DNA from: Dehalococcoidia bacterium
GTDB lineage: Bacteria > Chloroflexota > Dehalococcoidia > GIF9 > UBA5629
Direction of reading: 5' to 3'
Assembly: GCA_016927965.1 (NCBI GenBank)
Contig: JAFGLP010000002.1
Span: 1 to 15,669, forward strand
Length of the DNA stretch: 15,669 nucleotides
This document shows positions 1-6,993 of this stretch, piece after piece. A model generated the notes under the pieces. That model saw nothing but the letters and a program-made list of their open reading frames with translations, made no database searches and had not been told where the DNA came from. Numbering within the stretch: position 1 is the first letter of the stretch; every line of letters starts with the position of its first letter. Made by a program: the position numbers and the translations under genes.

Positions 1-57
1 CGTAACTATCATTACAACTGTTAAAAATAACCCTAGACTTAAACTAACCTTTTTCAT
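1..57 (-). CDS. Binding protein A, LivK-like lipoprotein (N-terminal fragment, runs off the window)
   Basis: The window opens inside a fifth copy of the solute-binding lipoprotein. Only the first 19 codons are present, read from ATG at 57-55: MKKVSLSLGLFLTVVMIVT. This is the basic and hydrophobic part of a lipoprotein signal peptide. The 57 bases are identical to the start of copy D (5185-5129), so the rest is probably a paralogous type 1 periplasmic-binding protein. A GGAGG lies 4 nt before the ATG, and a promoter is seen at 292-320. The body of the gene is outside the window, so it cannot be shown to be intact. Confidence 0.8.
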   Translation of the reverse strand, partial: MKKVSLSLGLFLTVVMIVT

Positions 58-60
58 CCT

Positions 61-67
61 GCCTCCT
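61..67 (-). promoter_or_regulatory. Ribosome binding site of binding protein A
   Basis: Minus-strand AGGAGG ends 4 nt before the ATG at 57. Two more SD-like motifs lie upstream in the same leader (about 82-88 and 117-125), so this start has three purine-rich sites in front of it. Confidence 0.6.
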
Positions 68-116
68 TTTTATTCTGACCTGCCTCCAGTTTATAGGTAC
101 GTGAATTTTTCCGGTT

Positions 117-125
117 TCACCTCCT
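117..125 (-). promoter_or_regulatory. Conserved leader element AGGAGGTGA, copy A
   Basis: A full-length Shine-Dalgarno-like string lies 60 bases upstream of the start codon of A. The same element occurs 60-61 bases upstream in copies B, D and E, and in A and D it is followed by AAACCGGAAAA. No start codon follows at a usable distance, so it is not an ordinary RBS. Its role is unknown. Confidence 0.45.
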
Positions 126-291
126 TTGAATATTAATTGATAAAATCATGTAATTTTTCATGAGCCGTAGACAGTTTAGGGAATTTTTATAGCAAGCGCG
201 TAAATAACAGCATCCAATTTTACATATTCTTCAGCCACGATTATACCGCCAACAACACAACTGGTAAATAGCTGATCCAGATATTCGAGCA

Positions 292-320
292 AGTTTATTG
301 CAGCACGATGCAATTGTCAA
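292..320 (-). promoter_or_regulatory. Sigma-70 promoter of binding protein A
   Basis: On the minus strand, a perfect -35 TTGACA (320-315) is followed by a 17-bp spacer and TAAACT (297-292), which matches the -10 consensus at 4 of 6 positions. It predicts a leader of about 230 nt before the ATG at 57. Copy B has the same core at 2063-2091. Confidence 0.6.
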
Positions 321-415
321 TATTTCACATACTTTTATACAGCTTGCTGCATCTGATAGCTAATATACCCGCTACAGATTGAAAATACGGTAATATCATG
401 GATAGTTAGGTGAAT

Positions 416-473
416 TAACCAAATAAATAAAACAGGGGGACGTCAACGTCCCCCTGTTTTATTTATTTGGTTA
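416..473 (-). terminator. Rho-independent terminator after binding protein B
   Basis: A perfect inverted repeat with 28-base arms (416-443 and 446-473) has a GC-rich core ACAGGGGGACGT, long A/T-rich flanks and a 2-base centre. It begins 5 bases past the stop codon of B. On the minus strand the core is followed by TTTTATTTATTT. The A-rich lead-in means it could also work for transcripts from the other strand. Confidence 0.85.
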
Positions 474-478
474 TTATA

Positions 479-1825
479 TTATTTGCAGCCGGCCGGTATG
501 TCTTTGCCGCCGGGCAGCAAGCTGGGTATCTTGGTGTCAGGGAATCGAACATAGTTTTTGTATGAATCCTTAGCTTCAGTGGTCTTAGGATCATATCCCT
601 GTATGATGCGGATCTCTACCGAGTCGCCACCGTCCATTTTAACCAGCGATGAGTTATTGGCCCATGTAATGGTATTTGCTGAAATCATCGGCTTGTACTT
701 GGTGATGCCGCCGGCGCACAGCATATCCTGGACCGCCTGTCCGTTTATCTTATCATAGCCGACCTTTTCTCCCGTCTGCCTTATTATTTCCTTGTACAGG
801 TCGCCATCGTACCAGCCTACAGCGTAAGCGCCGAACTCAACAGGATACTTGGTCTTGAGCTGAGCATCCTGCACAATCTTAGGATATTCATCAAACATGG
901 CCGCAAAGATAGAGCAGGCTCCATTATTGTTTGCCAGGTCAGGAGTGAACTGGGCTATCTCGGGCGGAGAGAAATAGGAAGGACCAACATCAATGAACTG
1001 GTCGCGCATGCCCAGCTCGGCAGCTTTCTTGAGCACGGCCTGCCAGGCTGAACCGAACATGCCTACATATATGAAATCAACCTTGTCCTTAAACCTGGTA
1101 AGCTGAGGAGTACAGTCGCCCACCGTCAGAGGCACATACTCCGCTCCAACCCATTCCACACCCTTGGCCTCGGCATAGCATTTGGCCTCAGCAGACTCGT
1201 TGGCGCGGCCCAAGGAGATGTCCCATGACATCAGCCCGAGCCTGGGCTTCCTGTTCTCATAGTGCTTCCTGATCCATTCGATCTTGCTGTCCGCTTTCCA
1301 GTTGTCGACAATCCAGTTAACATAGGCGCCGACCTGTCCTTCGTATGAAGGCTGGAAACCCCAGAACCAACCCGGGGGAACGACAGCTTCTCTCAAAGAA
1401 GTTGCATCAACGATGGGAATTTTGCTTTGCTTGGCCAGTCCGTGCAGCGTGGGAGCCACCGTGCTCCACAGGCCTCCATTGGTAAAAGCTGGGGTGGGGG
1501 TCGATGTCACTGCCTCTTTATACAGGGCAACAGCAGACTCCATCTTCAAACCATGATCATAAGCCCTGATATCAAATGTTACTCCCGGCAGTACATTGGT
1601 CTCATTGGCCCATTTGGCCCAATCAGTGCAGCCATCAAGCTGGGGCCCCGTAGTTACTCCGTACGGACCGGTCAGATCGGCCAGCATAACGACACGTACA
1701 GTGACGTTTTGTTTTTCTTGCGCAGGCGCTTCGGCTTGCTTGGGAGCGGCTGCGCAGCCGGCGAAAATTGTTGCCATCAGTACAACTGCTAAAAATAATC
1801 CTAGACCTCGATTAATACTTTGCAT
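479..1825 (-). CDS. Binding protein B, branched-chain amino acid type ABC transporter lipoprotein
   Basis: Extracytoplasmic solute receptor of the LivK-like (Peripla_BP_6) family that would deliver a ligand to a Liv-type ABC permease. Two ATG codons are adjacent (1828 and 1825). The second aligns with the start of the paralogues and is 4 nt from GGAGG, whereas the first is only 1 nt away, so 448 aa is preferred. Signal peptide 1-23 ends in a lipobox FAGC with the lipidated Cys24. The family opening LADLTGPYG follows, then a highly conserved middle (GGLWSTVAP, PPGWFWGFQPSYEGQVGAY, ENRKPRL). The C-terminus is LLPGGKDIPAGCK. With copy D it shares the subtype marker DAQ-KTKYP-EFG-YAVGWY. It has its own promoter and terminator. 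The ligand is not predictable; these receptors bind amino acids, aromatic acids and other carboxylates. Confidence 0.92.
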   Translation of the reverse strand: MQSINRGLGLFLAVVLMATIFAGCAAAPKQAEAPAQEKQNVTVRVVMLADLTGPYGVTTGPQLDGCTDWAKWANETNVLPGVTFDIRAYDHGLKMESAVALYKEAVTSTPTPAFTNGGLWSTVAPTLHGLAKQSKIPIVDATSLREAVVPPGWFWGFQPSYEGQVGAYVNWIVDNWKADSKIEWIRKHYENRKPRLGLMSWDISLGRANESAEAKCYAEAKGVEWVGAEYVPLTVGDCTPQLTRFKDKVDFIYVGMFGSAWQAVLKKAAELGMRDQFIDVGPSYFSPPEIAQFTPDLANNNGACSIFAAMFDEYPKIVQDAQLKTKYPVEFGAYAVGWYDGDLYKEIIRQTGEKVGYDKINGQAVQDMLCAGGITKYKPMISANTITWANNSSLVKMDGGDSVEIRIIQGYDPKTTEAKDSYKNYVRFPDTKIPSLLPGGKDIPAGCK

Positions 1826-1829
1826 CATA

Positions 1830-1834
1830 CCTCC
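1830..1834 (-). promoter_or_regulatory. RBS of binding protein B deciding between two ATGs
   Basis: GGAGG on the minus strand is followed by TATGATG. The spacing is 1 nt to the first ATG and 4 nt to the second. The other copies in the array also use a 4-nt spacing, which favours the second ATG at 1825. Confidence 0.6.
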
Positions 1835-1887
1835 GTTTTATTTTTGTAAGGTGCCCAAATGACTGGCAGGTTCAAGTTTTCCTGGTA

Positions 1888-1896
1888 TCACCTCCT
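1888..1896 (-). promoter_or_regulatory. Conserved leader element AGGAGGTGA, copy B
   Basis: The same element as at 117-125, 60 bases upstream of the first ATG of B (63 from the preferred one). It is followed by TACCAGGAAAA, a close variant of the sequence in A and D. Confidence 0.45.
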
Positions 1897-2062
1897 TTGA
1901 ATATTAATTGATAAAATCATGTAATTTTTTATCAGCCGTGGACAGTTTGTGGGATTTTTATAGCAAGCGCGTAAATAACAACATCCAATTCTACAGATTC
2001 TTCAGACATGATCATACCCTCAACAATACAACTGGTAAATAGCTTATCCAGATATTTGAATT

Positions 2063-2091
2063 AGTGTATTGCAGCATGATGCAATTGTCAA
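2063..2091 (-). promoter_or_regulatory. Sigma-70 promoter of binding protein B
   Basis: TTGACA (2091-2086), a 17-bp spacer and TACACT (2068-2063) on the minus strand. It is nearly identical to the promoter of A, including the spacer ATTGCATC-TGCTGCAA. It predicts a leader of roughly 230 nt. Confidence 0.6.
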
Positions 2092-2210
2092 TATTTTCAC
2101 ATACTTTTATACAGCTTGCCGCATCTTAGAGCTAATATACCTGCTCCAGATTGAAAATACGGTAATATAATGGATAGTTAGTTAGGTGAATTAACCAATT
2201 ATTTAAATAA

Positions 2211-2238
2211 AACAGGGGGACGTTGTCGTCCCCCTGTT
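2211..2238 (-). terminator. Rho-independent terminator after binding protein C
   Basis: A 12-bp perfect stem AACAGGGGGACG with a 4-base loop, followed on the minus strand by an A/T-rich run. It starts 21 bases past the stop of C. It is the counterpart of the hairpin at 416-473, with mismatches outside the GC core. Confidence 0.8.
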
Positions 2239-2259
2239 GTTATTTATTTGATTATTAAA

Positions 2260-3588
2260 TTATTTGCAGCCAGCCGGCACATCTTTGCCGCCGGGCAGCA
2301 GCAGCGGGATCGGCACATCGGGCGTGCTGATATAGCTGTTCTCTGCCGGTCCCTTATCAGGGTTCCAGTCCTGGATGATGTTGATGGTAACGGAGTCGCC
2401 GCCGTCCATCTTTACCAGCGATGCGTTATTGGACAGGGTAATGGTGTTGCAGGCGACCATGGGCTTGAACTTGTTAATCGCACCGGCGCACAGCACATCG
2501 TAGATAACCTGGCCGGTGACTTTATCTGCGCCCACTTTATTGACTGCCTGCCGTAAAGCCTCGGCCATCACATCTGCTCCTTCCCAACCTGCTGCATAGG
2601 TTATGAAATCACGCGCATACCCGTGAGAGTCATGTCCTTCCTGTATATATTTGGGTAACTCATCATAACCCCTCACAAAGATGCCGCAGGCGCCGTTATT
2701 GTTGGCTAGTGCGGGCACGAATTTAGCAGTCTCCTGAGGCACGAAATAGGAAGGCCCCACATCTATGAACTGGTCCCGCATACCCATCTCGGCCGCCTTT
2801 TTCAGCACAGCCTGCCAGGCTGACGGGAACATGCCGATGTAGATGAAATCAACCTTGTCCTGCAACCTGGTAAGCTGGGGGGTTACATCGCCCACTGTCA
2901 GGGGAACATATTCAGCACCGACCCACTCAACACCCTTGGCCTCAGCATAACACTTCACTTCTTCTGACTCGTTGGCACGACCCAGTGTGATATCCCAGGC
3001 AAACAGGGCCAGCCTGGGCTTCCTGTTCTCATAGTGTTTCTTGATCCAGGGTATGTCGCTGTCGGCCTTCCAGTTATCGACAATCCAGTTTATGTAAGCG
3101 CCGACCTGTCCCTCATATGACGGCTGTAGGCCAAAGAACCATCCGGGAGGTACGATGACTTCCCTTAACGCGGTAGCGTCGATGATGGGGATCTTGTTCT
3201 GCTTGGCAAACCCGGCCAGCGTGGGCGCTACTGTGCTCCATAAACCGCCGTTGGTCAGGACCGGAGTGGGGGTGCTGGTGACGGCTTCCTTGTACAGTGC
3301 CACGGCGGATTCCATCTTTAAACCGTGGTCATAAACCTTGGCATCCAGGGTAACGCCGGGAATATAGCCCGTTTTATTAGCCCAGATAGCGAAATCCTTA
3401 ACGCCATCAAGCTGAGGTCCGACTGTAACCGCGTATGGCCCCGAACAGTCAGCAAACGTGCAGACGCGGAGAGTGACATTCTCCTGCTTGGGTGCCTCAG
3501 CCGCGGGAGCTGTTGCGCAGCCCGCGAAGATAGTCACCACAAGTACGGCAGTTAATAATAAGCCAAGACCCAGATTGATTTTCTTCAT
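2260..3588 (-). CDS. Binding protein C, branched-chain amino acid type ABC transporter lipoprotein
   Basis: A 442-aa LivK-like receptor, the second subtype in the array. Signal peptide 1-23 has lipobox FAGC and Cys24, and the start has GGAGG 4 nt upstream. The ligand-domain opening FADCSGPYAVTVGPQLDG carries two extra cysteines in this copy. The conserved middle (GGLWSTVAP, PPGWFFGLQPSYEGQVGAY, ENRKPRLAL) and the terminus LLPGGKDVPAGCK are present. With copy E it shares GHD--GY-RDF--YAAG and the late motif GPAENSYIS, which B and D do not have in that form. Its leader differs from the other four copies and lacks the AGGAGGTGA element. It has the best promoter in the array plus two palindromes, so it is probably regulated separately. 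Ligand unknown. Confidence 0.92.
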   Translation of the reverse strand: MKKINLGLGLLLTAVLVVTIFAGCATAPAAEAPKQENVTLRVCTFADCSGPYAVTVGPQLDGVKDFAIWANKTGYIPGVTLDAKVYDHGLKMESAVALYKEAVTSTPTPVLTNGGLWSTVAPTLAGFAKQNKIPIIDATALREVIVPPGWFFGLQPSYEGQVGAYINWIVDNWKADSDIPWIKKHYENRKPRLALFAWDITLGRANESEEVKCYAEAKGVEWVGAEYVPLTVGDVTPQLTRLQDKVDFIYIGMFPSAWQAVLKKAAEMGMRDQFIDVGPSYFVPQETAKFVPALANNNGACGIFVRGYDELPKYIQEGHDSHGYARDFITYAAGWEGADVMAEALRQAVNKVGADKVTGQVIYDVLCAGAINKFKPMVACNTITLSNNASLVKMDGGDSVTINIIQDWNPDKGPAENSYISTPDVPIPLLLPGGKDVPAGCK

Positions 3589-3658
3589 AGTACCTCCTCT
3601 CTTTGATTAATATCCCCATATCTGGAATGGGATAGTATTCTCAATATTATTTCTGCGG

Positions 3659-3673
3659 ATTTAACTGTTAAAT
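3659..3673. promoter_or_regulatory. Perfect palindrome ATTTAAC-T-GTTAAAT in the leader of C
   Basis: A 15-bp perfect inverted repeat with a single central base, about 30-45 bases downstream of the predicted start of transcription of gene C. Operator-like by symmetry. Being AT-rich it could arise by chance, and its binding protein is unknown. Confidence 0.35.
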
Positions 3674-3682
3674 ATATCGCTT

Positions 3683-3696
3683 AGAGCGAGCGCTCT
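3683..3696. promoter_or_regulatory. Palindrome AGAGCG-AG-CGCTCT downstream of promoter C
   Basis: Two 6-base arms separated by 2 bases, placed about 15 bases past the -10 box of gene C, where a repressor would block initiation. It is GC-rich in an AT-rich setting. It is not related to the ATTCCC-N4-GGGAAT element found at padR and copy E, so another regulator is implied. Confidence 0.45.
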
Positions 3697-3710
3697 TTCT
3701 ATTGAACGAA

Positions 3711-3738
3711 ATTATATCACAGTTGCTTAATTTGTCAA
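3711..3738 (-). promoter_or_regulatory. Consensus sigma-70 promoter of binding protein C
   Basis: Minus-strand TTGACA (3738-3733), a 16-bp spacer and TATAAT (3716-3711), both hexamers perfect. It is the strongest-looking promoter in the window and gives a leader of about 115 nt. Confidence 0.75.
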
Positions 3739-3781
3739 TCGATGGAATCAGTTGACCGTTCAGGGATAATGATCGTCTTTC

Positions 3782-3824
3782 AAATAAACATATAGGGGGC
3801 TAACCGCCCCCTATATGTTTATTT
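3782..3824 (-). terminator. Rho-independent terminator after binding protein D
   Basis: A 19-bp perfect stem (3782-3800 with 3806-3824) with core ATAGGGGGC, loop TAACC and A/T-rich outer stem. It starts 14 bases past the stop of D. Confidence 0.85.
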
Positions 3825-3838
3825 ATTCGTTTTTCTGC

Positions 3839-5185
3839 TTATTTGCAGCCAGCCGGGATATCTTTGCCGCCGGGCAAAAGTCCCGGGACAGGTACGTCCT
3901 TTGTGGTTATATACGTCTTATAGGTATCCTCAGGTAAGATATCCTTGGTATAGCCGTTAACCAGCTGGACAGTTACAGAGTCTCCGCCGTCCATTTTCAC
4001 GAGGTTAGCATTGTTAGCCCACGTGATGGTGTTTTCAGATATCATGGGCTTGAATTTGTTGACGCCTCCCTCACACAGCACATCCTGGATAGCCTGCCCG
4101 GTCACGTTTTCTATGCCGACCTTCTCGATGGTCTTCCTGAGGGCCTGGGTAGCAAGGTCGCCCCAGTACCAGCCAACTGCGTACGACCCAAACTCCTTGG
4201 GGTACTTGGTCTTGGCCTGTGCATCCTGGATCTGCTTGGGATATGTATTCCAATTGACGTCAAAAATAGTCAGAGCAGTCGTATTATTTACAAGGTCAGG
4301 GGTGAACTTGGCGATCTCTGGCGGTGAGAAATAGGAGGTGCCACAGTCTATGAACTGGTCGCGCATATCCAACTCAGCAGCTTTCTTTAAAACTGCCTGC
4401 CAGGCCGATCCGAACATGCCTATATAGATGAAATCAACCTTGTCTTTCAAGCGGCTGAGCTGCGGGGTTACATCGCCCACCGTCAGGGGAACATATTCAG
4501 CGCCGACCCATTCCACGCCCTTGGATTCAGCATAACACCTGGCTTCCACCGATTCGTTGGCGCGGCCCAGTGCAATGTCCCAGGATACCAGGGCCAGCCT
4601 CGGCTTCCTGTTCTCATAATGCTTCTGGATCCAGGGGATCTTGCTGTCGGCTTTCCAGTTGTCGATTATCCAGTTGACATAGGCGCCGACCTGGCCTTCG
4701 TAGCTCGGCTGATATCCCCAGAACCAGCCGGGGGGTATTACGACTTCTCTCAGTGAAGTAGCATCGATGATGGGGATCTTGTTCTGCTTGGCGAAACCCG
4801 CCAGGGTTGGAGCAACCGTGCTCCACAGTCCGCCATTGGTAATTACGGGTATCGGGGTTGAAGTGACCGCCTCCTTGTAGAGCGCCACGGCCGATTCTAC
4901 CTTCAAGCCATGGTCATAAGGCCTGATATCGAGTATGGCTCCCGGCAAATAATCGTTCTCATTGGCCCACTGGGCATAATCCTTACAACCGTCAAGCTGC
5001 GGGCCGATGGTAACCGCATAAGCGCCGCTGGCGTCGCCCAGATTGATCATCCTGAACGTGACCTTCTCCTTCTCCATTGCTTCCGGCGCAGCTGCCTTTT
5101 GCGGCGCAGCTGTGCATCCGGCGAAAATCGTAACTATCATTACAACTGTTAAAAATAACCCTAGACTTAAACTAACCTTTTTCAT
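3839..5185 (-). CDS. Binding protein D, branched-chain amino acid type ABC transporter lipoprotein
   Basis: A 448-aa LivK-like receptor of the same subtype as copy B (DAQAKTKYPKEFGSYAVGWY is the marker). Signal peptide 1-23, lipobox FAGC, Cys24. GGAGG lies 4 nt before the ATG. The conserved middle contains GGLWSTVAP, PPGWFWGYQPSYEGQVGAY and ENRKPRLALVSWDI, and the end is LLPGGKDIPAGCK. The first 57 bases are identical to the fragment of copy A, although the leader of A is otherwise closest to that of B. This suggests recombination among copies. It replaces the NNNGAC found in B and C with NNTTAL near residue 293, a possible binding-cleft difference. Its own terminator is clear; its promoter is only a weak candidate. 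Confidence 0.92.
   Translation of the reverse strand: MKKVSLSLGLFLTVVMIVTIFAGCTAAPQKAAAPEAMEKEKVTFRMINLGDASGAYAVTIGPQLDGCKDYAQWANENDYLPGAILDIRPYDHGLKVESAVALYKEAVTSTPIPVITNGGLWSTVAPTLAGFAKQNKIPIIDATSLREVVIPPGWFWGYQPSYEGQVGAYVNWIIDNWKADSKIPWIQKHYENRKPRLALVSWDIALGRANESVEARCYAESKGVEWVGAEYVPLTVGDVTPQLSRLKDKVDFIYIGMFGSAWQAVLKKAAELDMRDQFIDCGTSYFSPPEIAKFTPDLVNNTTALTIFDVNWNTYPKQIQDAQAKTKYPKEFGSYAVGWYWGDLATQALRKTIEKVGIENVTGQAIQDVLCEGGVNKFKPMISENTITWANNANLVKMDGGDSVTVQLVNGYTKDILPEDTYKTYITTKDVPVPGLLPGGKDIPAGCK
5129..5185 (-). repeat. 57-base direct repeat identical to 1-57
   Basis: The signal-peptide coding segment of copy D matches the A fragment base for base. The true repeat may be longer, because the window edge cuts it. 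The two lie in the same orientation 5.1 kb apart, so recombination between them would delete copies B, C and D as a block. Confidence 0.8.
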
Positions 5186-5245
5186 GACTCCTCCTTTTTA
5201 TTGCGGTTTGTGCTGTTTTACTGGTATGCAAGAATTTTTCCGGTT

Positions 5246-5254
5246 TCACCTCCC
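5246..5254 (-). promoter_or_regulatory. Conserved leader element GGGAGGTGA, copy D
   Basis: 61 bases upstream of the ATG of D and followed by AAACCGGAAAAATTC exactly as in A. The intervening bases between this element and the true RBS are much less conserved. Confidence 0.45.
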
Positions 5255-5607
5255 TGTATTAATATTGATATGTACTTGAATAGTGCCCCCTCAATATATT
5301 TGTTTGAAGAGAGCGTTATGAAAAATATAAGAAGTTGTAACTGGAGAACGTAGATTTTCGCAATTCCCGATAAATAACCACCCGATTTTCCTATTTCAAC
5401 CGTTGCCTCAACATCGTAACGATTATCAGTATATAGCGACTTTTATAATTAGTCGAATCACTTGTTGATTTCAGTTTTGCCCTTACTATTGATTTTTGTT
5501 ATATCACTAAATACCTGTAAAACCAACTTTTACCTATACAAACGGCAGAATACAGAAACATAGTGGGCAGTAAAGTGAGCGCGGCAGTTTCTAGATATTA
5601 AAAAGAA
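5255..5607. other. Intergenic region between D and E, no gene seen
   Basis: About 350 bases, A/T-rich, with no credible coding region. It holds the upstream leader of D, a weak promoter candidate at 5498-5526 and a small perfect palindrome ATCGT-A-ACGAT at 5413-5423. A lone ATTCCC half-site lies at 5363-5368. It is not detectably similar to the A/B and B/C intergenic regions beyond about 5270. Confidence 0.5.
5498..5526 (-). promoter_or_regulatory. Candidate promoter of binding protein D (weak)
   Basis: Minus-strand TTGGTT, a 17-bp spacer and TATAAC. The -10 is good (5 of 6) and the -35 is poor. It would give a leader of about 300 nt. No TTGACA like that of the other copies is present between D and E. 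Confidence 0.3.
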
Positions 5608-5633
5608 AAGTGGGGGCTTTTCAGCCCCCACTT
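5608..5633 (-). terminator. Rho-independent terminator after binding protein E
   Basis: An 11-bp perfect stem AAGTGGGGGCT with a 4-base loop, followed on the minus strand by TTTTCTTTTT. It starts 28 bases past the stop of E. Confidence 0.85.
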
Positions 5634-5661
5634 AAGTTACATAATTAACCCGTTTACCAGC

Positions 5662-6993
5662 TTATTTGCAGCCAGCCGGGACATCCTTGCCGCCGGGCAG
5701 CAAAGCCGGTACATCCAGCTCCTGGCTGATGTAGCTATTCTCAGCCGGGCCCTTGCTGGCATCCCAGTTCTGGATAACGCTTACAATAACCTTATCTGCG
5801 CCGTCCATTTTGACCAGCTTCTCATTATTGGAAAAGGTCACAGGGACCCTGAAGGACAGGGGGGTAAAATTGGTAATAGCGCCTCCACACAGGGCCTCAT
5901 ATATGGCTGGCCCGGTCACCTTGTCAGCACCGACCTTATCCACCGTATGCCGTATGGATTCAGCCATCAGGTCACCCATGGTGTAGCCGGCGGCGTACGA
6001 CATGAAATCACGCGGGTAGCCCTGCGCATCATGCCCTTTCTGTATAAATTCCGGCAGATCATCATAGCCTGCTACGAAGATCTGCACAGCGCCGTTGTTA
6101 TTGGCAAGCTCAGGAGTGAACTTGGCGATCTCAATGGGAGAGAAATAAGAAGGGCCTACATCCATGAACTGGTCACGCATGCCCATCTCGTCGGCCTTCT
6201 TGAGCACTGCCTGCCAGGCAGACCCGAACATGCCGATGTACATAAAATCGACCTTGTCCTTCAACCTGGTGAGCTGCGGCGTTACATCGCCCACTGTCAT
6301 GGGAACATATTCCGTGCCTACATACTCTACACCTCTGTCAGCAGCATAGCACTTGACCTCATTGCTCTCGTTTGCCCGCCCAAGTGTGATATCCCATGAC
6401 ATCAGCGCAAGGCGGGGTTTCCTGTTCTCATAATTTGCTTTGATCCAGGGTATCTTGCTGTCAGCCTTCCAGTTATCGACAATCCAGTCAATATAGGCGC
6501 CGACCTGTCCCTCATACGCCGGCTGGTAACCGAAGAACCACCCGGGAGGAATGATAACTTCTTTCAAAGGGGTGGTATCCATGATGGGGATCTTATTCTG
6601 CTTGGCAAACCCTGCCAGCGTGGCAGCAGCCGAGCTCCACAACCCACCATTGGTCATAACAGGTGCAGGGGTGGATGTTACCGCTTCCTTATAAAGGGCT
6701 ACGCATTGTTCCATTTTCAACCCGTGGTCATAAGCCTTCACATCCAGTTTAACACCGGGAATATAGTTTGTTTCATTTGCCCATTTGCCAAAATCCTTCA
6801 TGGCATTGAGCTGCGGTCCTACCGTCACCGCATAAGGGCCGGTTGCATCGGCGAGCACCGCCACCCTGAGTGTAACGTCCACTGCCTTCTCGGGCGTTTC
6901 CGCTGCCTTGGGCACCTCTGTGCAGCCCGCGAAGATGGTTACTATCAGTACAACTGATAAAAGTAAACCCAGACTGAAACTAACCTTTTTCAT
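5662..6993 (-). CDS. Binding protein E, branched-chain amino acid type ABC transporter lipoprotein
   Basis: A 443-aa LivK-like receptor and the first copy transcribed in the array. A start 8 codons upstream (7017) is open, but those codons read through the RBS (GGAGG 4 nt before 6993). The ATG at 6993 gives the family signal peptide with lipobox FAGC and Cys24, so it is preferred. The opening is LADATGPYAVTVGPQLN. It belongs to the copy C subtype (GHDAQGYPRDFMSYAAG, GPAENSYIS). It is the most diverged member: AAATL replaces VAPTL, and CYAADRGVEYVGTEYVPM replaces CYAEAKGVEWVGAEYVPL. Its promoter carries the same palindrome as padR, so it is probably the binding protein whose supply is tied to the catabolic genes. 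Ligand unknown. Confidence 0.92.
   Translation of the reverse strand: MKKVSFSLGLLLSVVLIVTIFAGCTEVPKAAETPEKAVDVTLRVAVLADATGPYAVTVGPQLNAMKDFGKWANETNYIPGVKLDVKAYDHGLKMEQCVALYKEAVTSTPAPVMTNGGLWSSAAATLAGFAKQNKIPIMDTTPLKEVIIPPGWFFGYQPAYEGQVGAYIDWIVDNWKADSKIPWIKANYENRKPRLALMSWDITLGRANESNEVKCYAADRGVEYVGTEYVPMTVGDVTPQLTRLKDKVDFMYIGMFGSAWQAVLKKADEMGMRDQFMDVGPSYFSPIEIAKFTPELANNNGAVQIFVAGYDDLPEFIQKGHDAQGYPRDFMSYAAGYTMGDLMAESIRHTVDKVGADKVTGPAIYEALCGGAITNFTPLSFRVPVTFSNNEKLVKMDGADKVIVSVIQNWDASKGPAENSYISQELDVPALLPGGKDVPAGCK

Larger units (their letters stand above)
110..480. repeat. Duplicated intergenic segment, copy 1 (pairs with 1880-2260)
   Basis: The region between copies A and B is strongly similar along its whole length to the region between copies B and C (about 1880-2260). 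The leader, the promoter core (TTGACA with a near-identical 17-bp spacer) and the terminator hairpin are all shared. Only scattered substitutions and small indels are seen. It marks a tandem duplication that carried regulatory DNA as well as the gene. Confidence 0.75.
1880..2260. repeat. Duplicated intergenic segment, copy 2 (pairs with 110-480)
   Basis: Second copy of the duplicated regulatory segment, between genes B and C. It contains the leader and promoter of B and the terminator of C. No gene is seen in this 400-base stretch. Confidence 0.75.

Noticed and set aside
416..473. Long perfect palindrome as a transposon end or attachment site
   Set aside because: It sits directly after a stop codon, has a GC core with A/T-rich flanks, and equivalent hairpins follow the other binding proteins. 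A terminator explains it.
5363..5368. Lone ATTCCC upstream of D, and GGGAAT at 179-184 in the A leader, as PadR sites
   Set aside because: They are single half-sites without a partner at the 4-base spacing and lack the conserved flanks, and 6-base strings are expected by chance in a window of this size.
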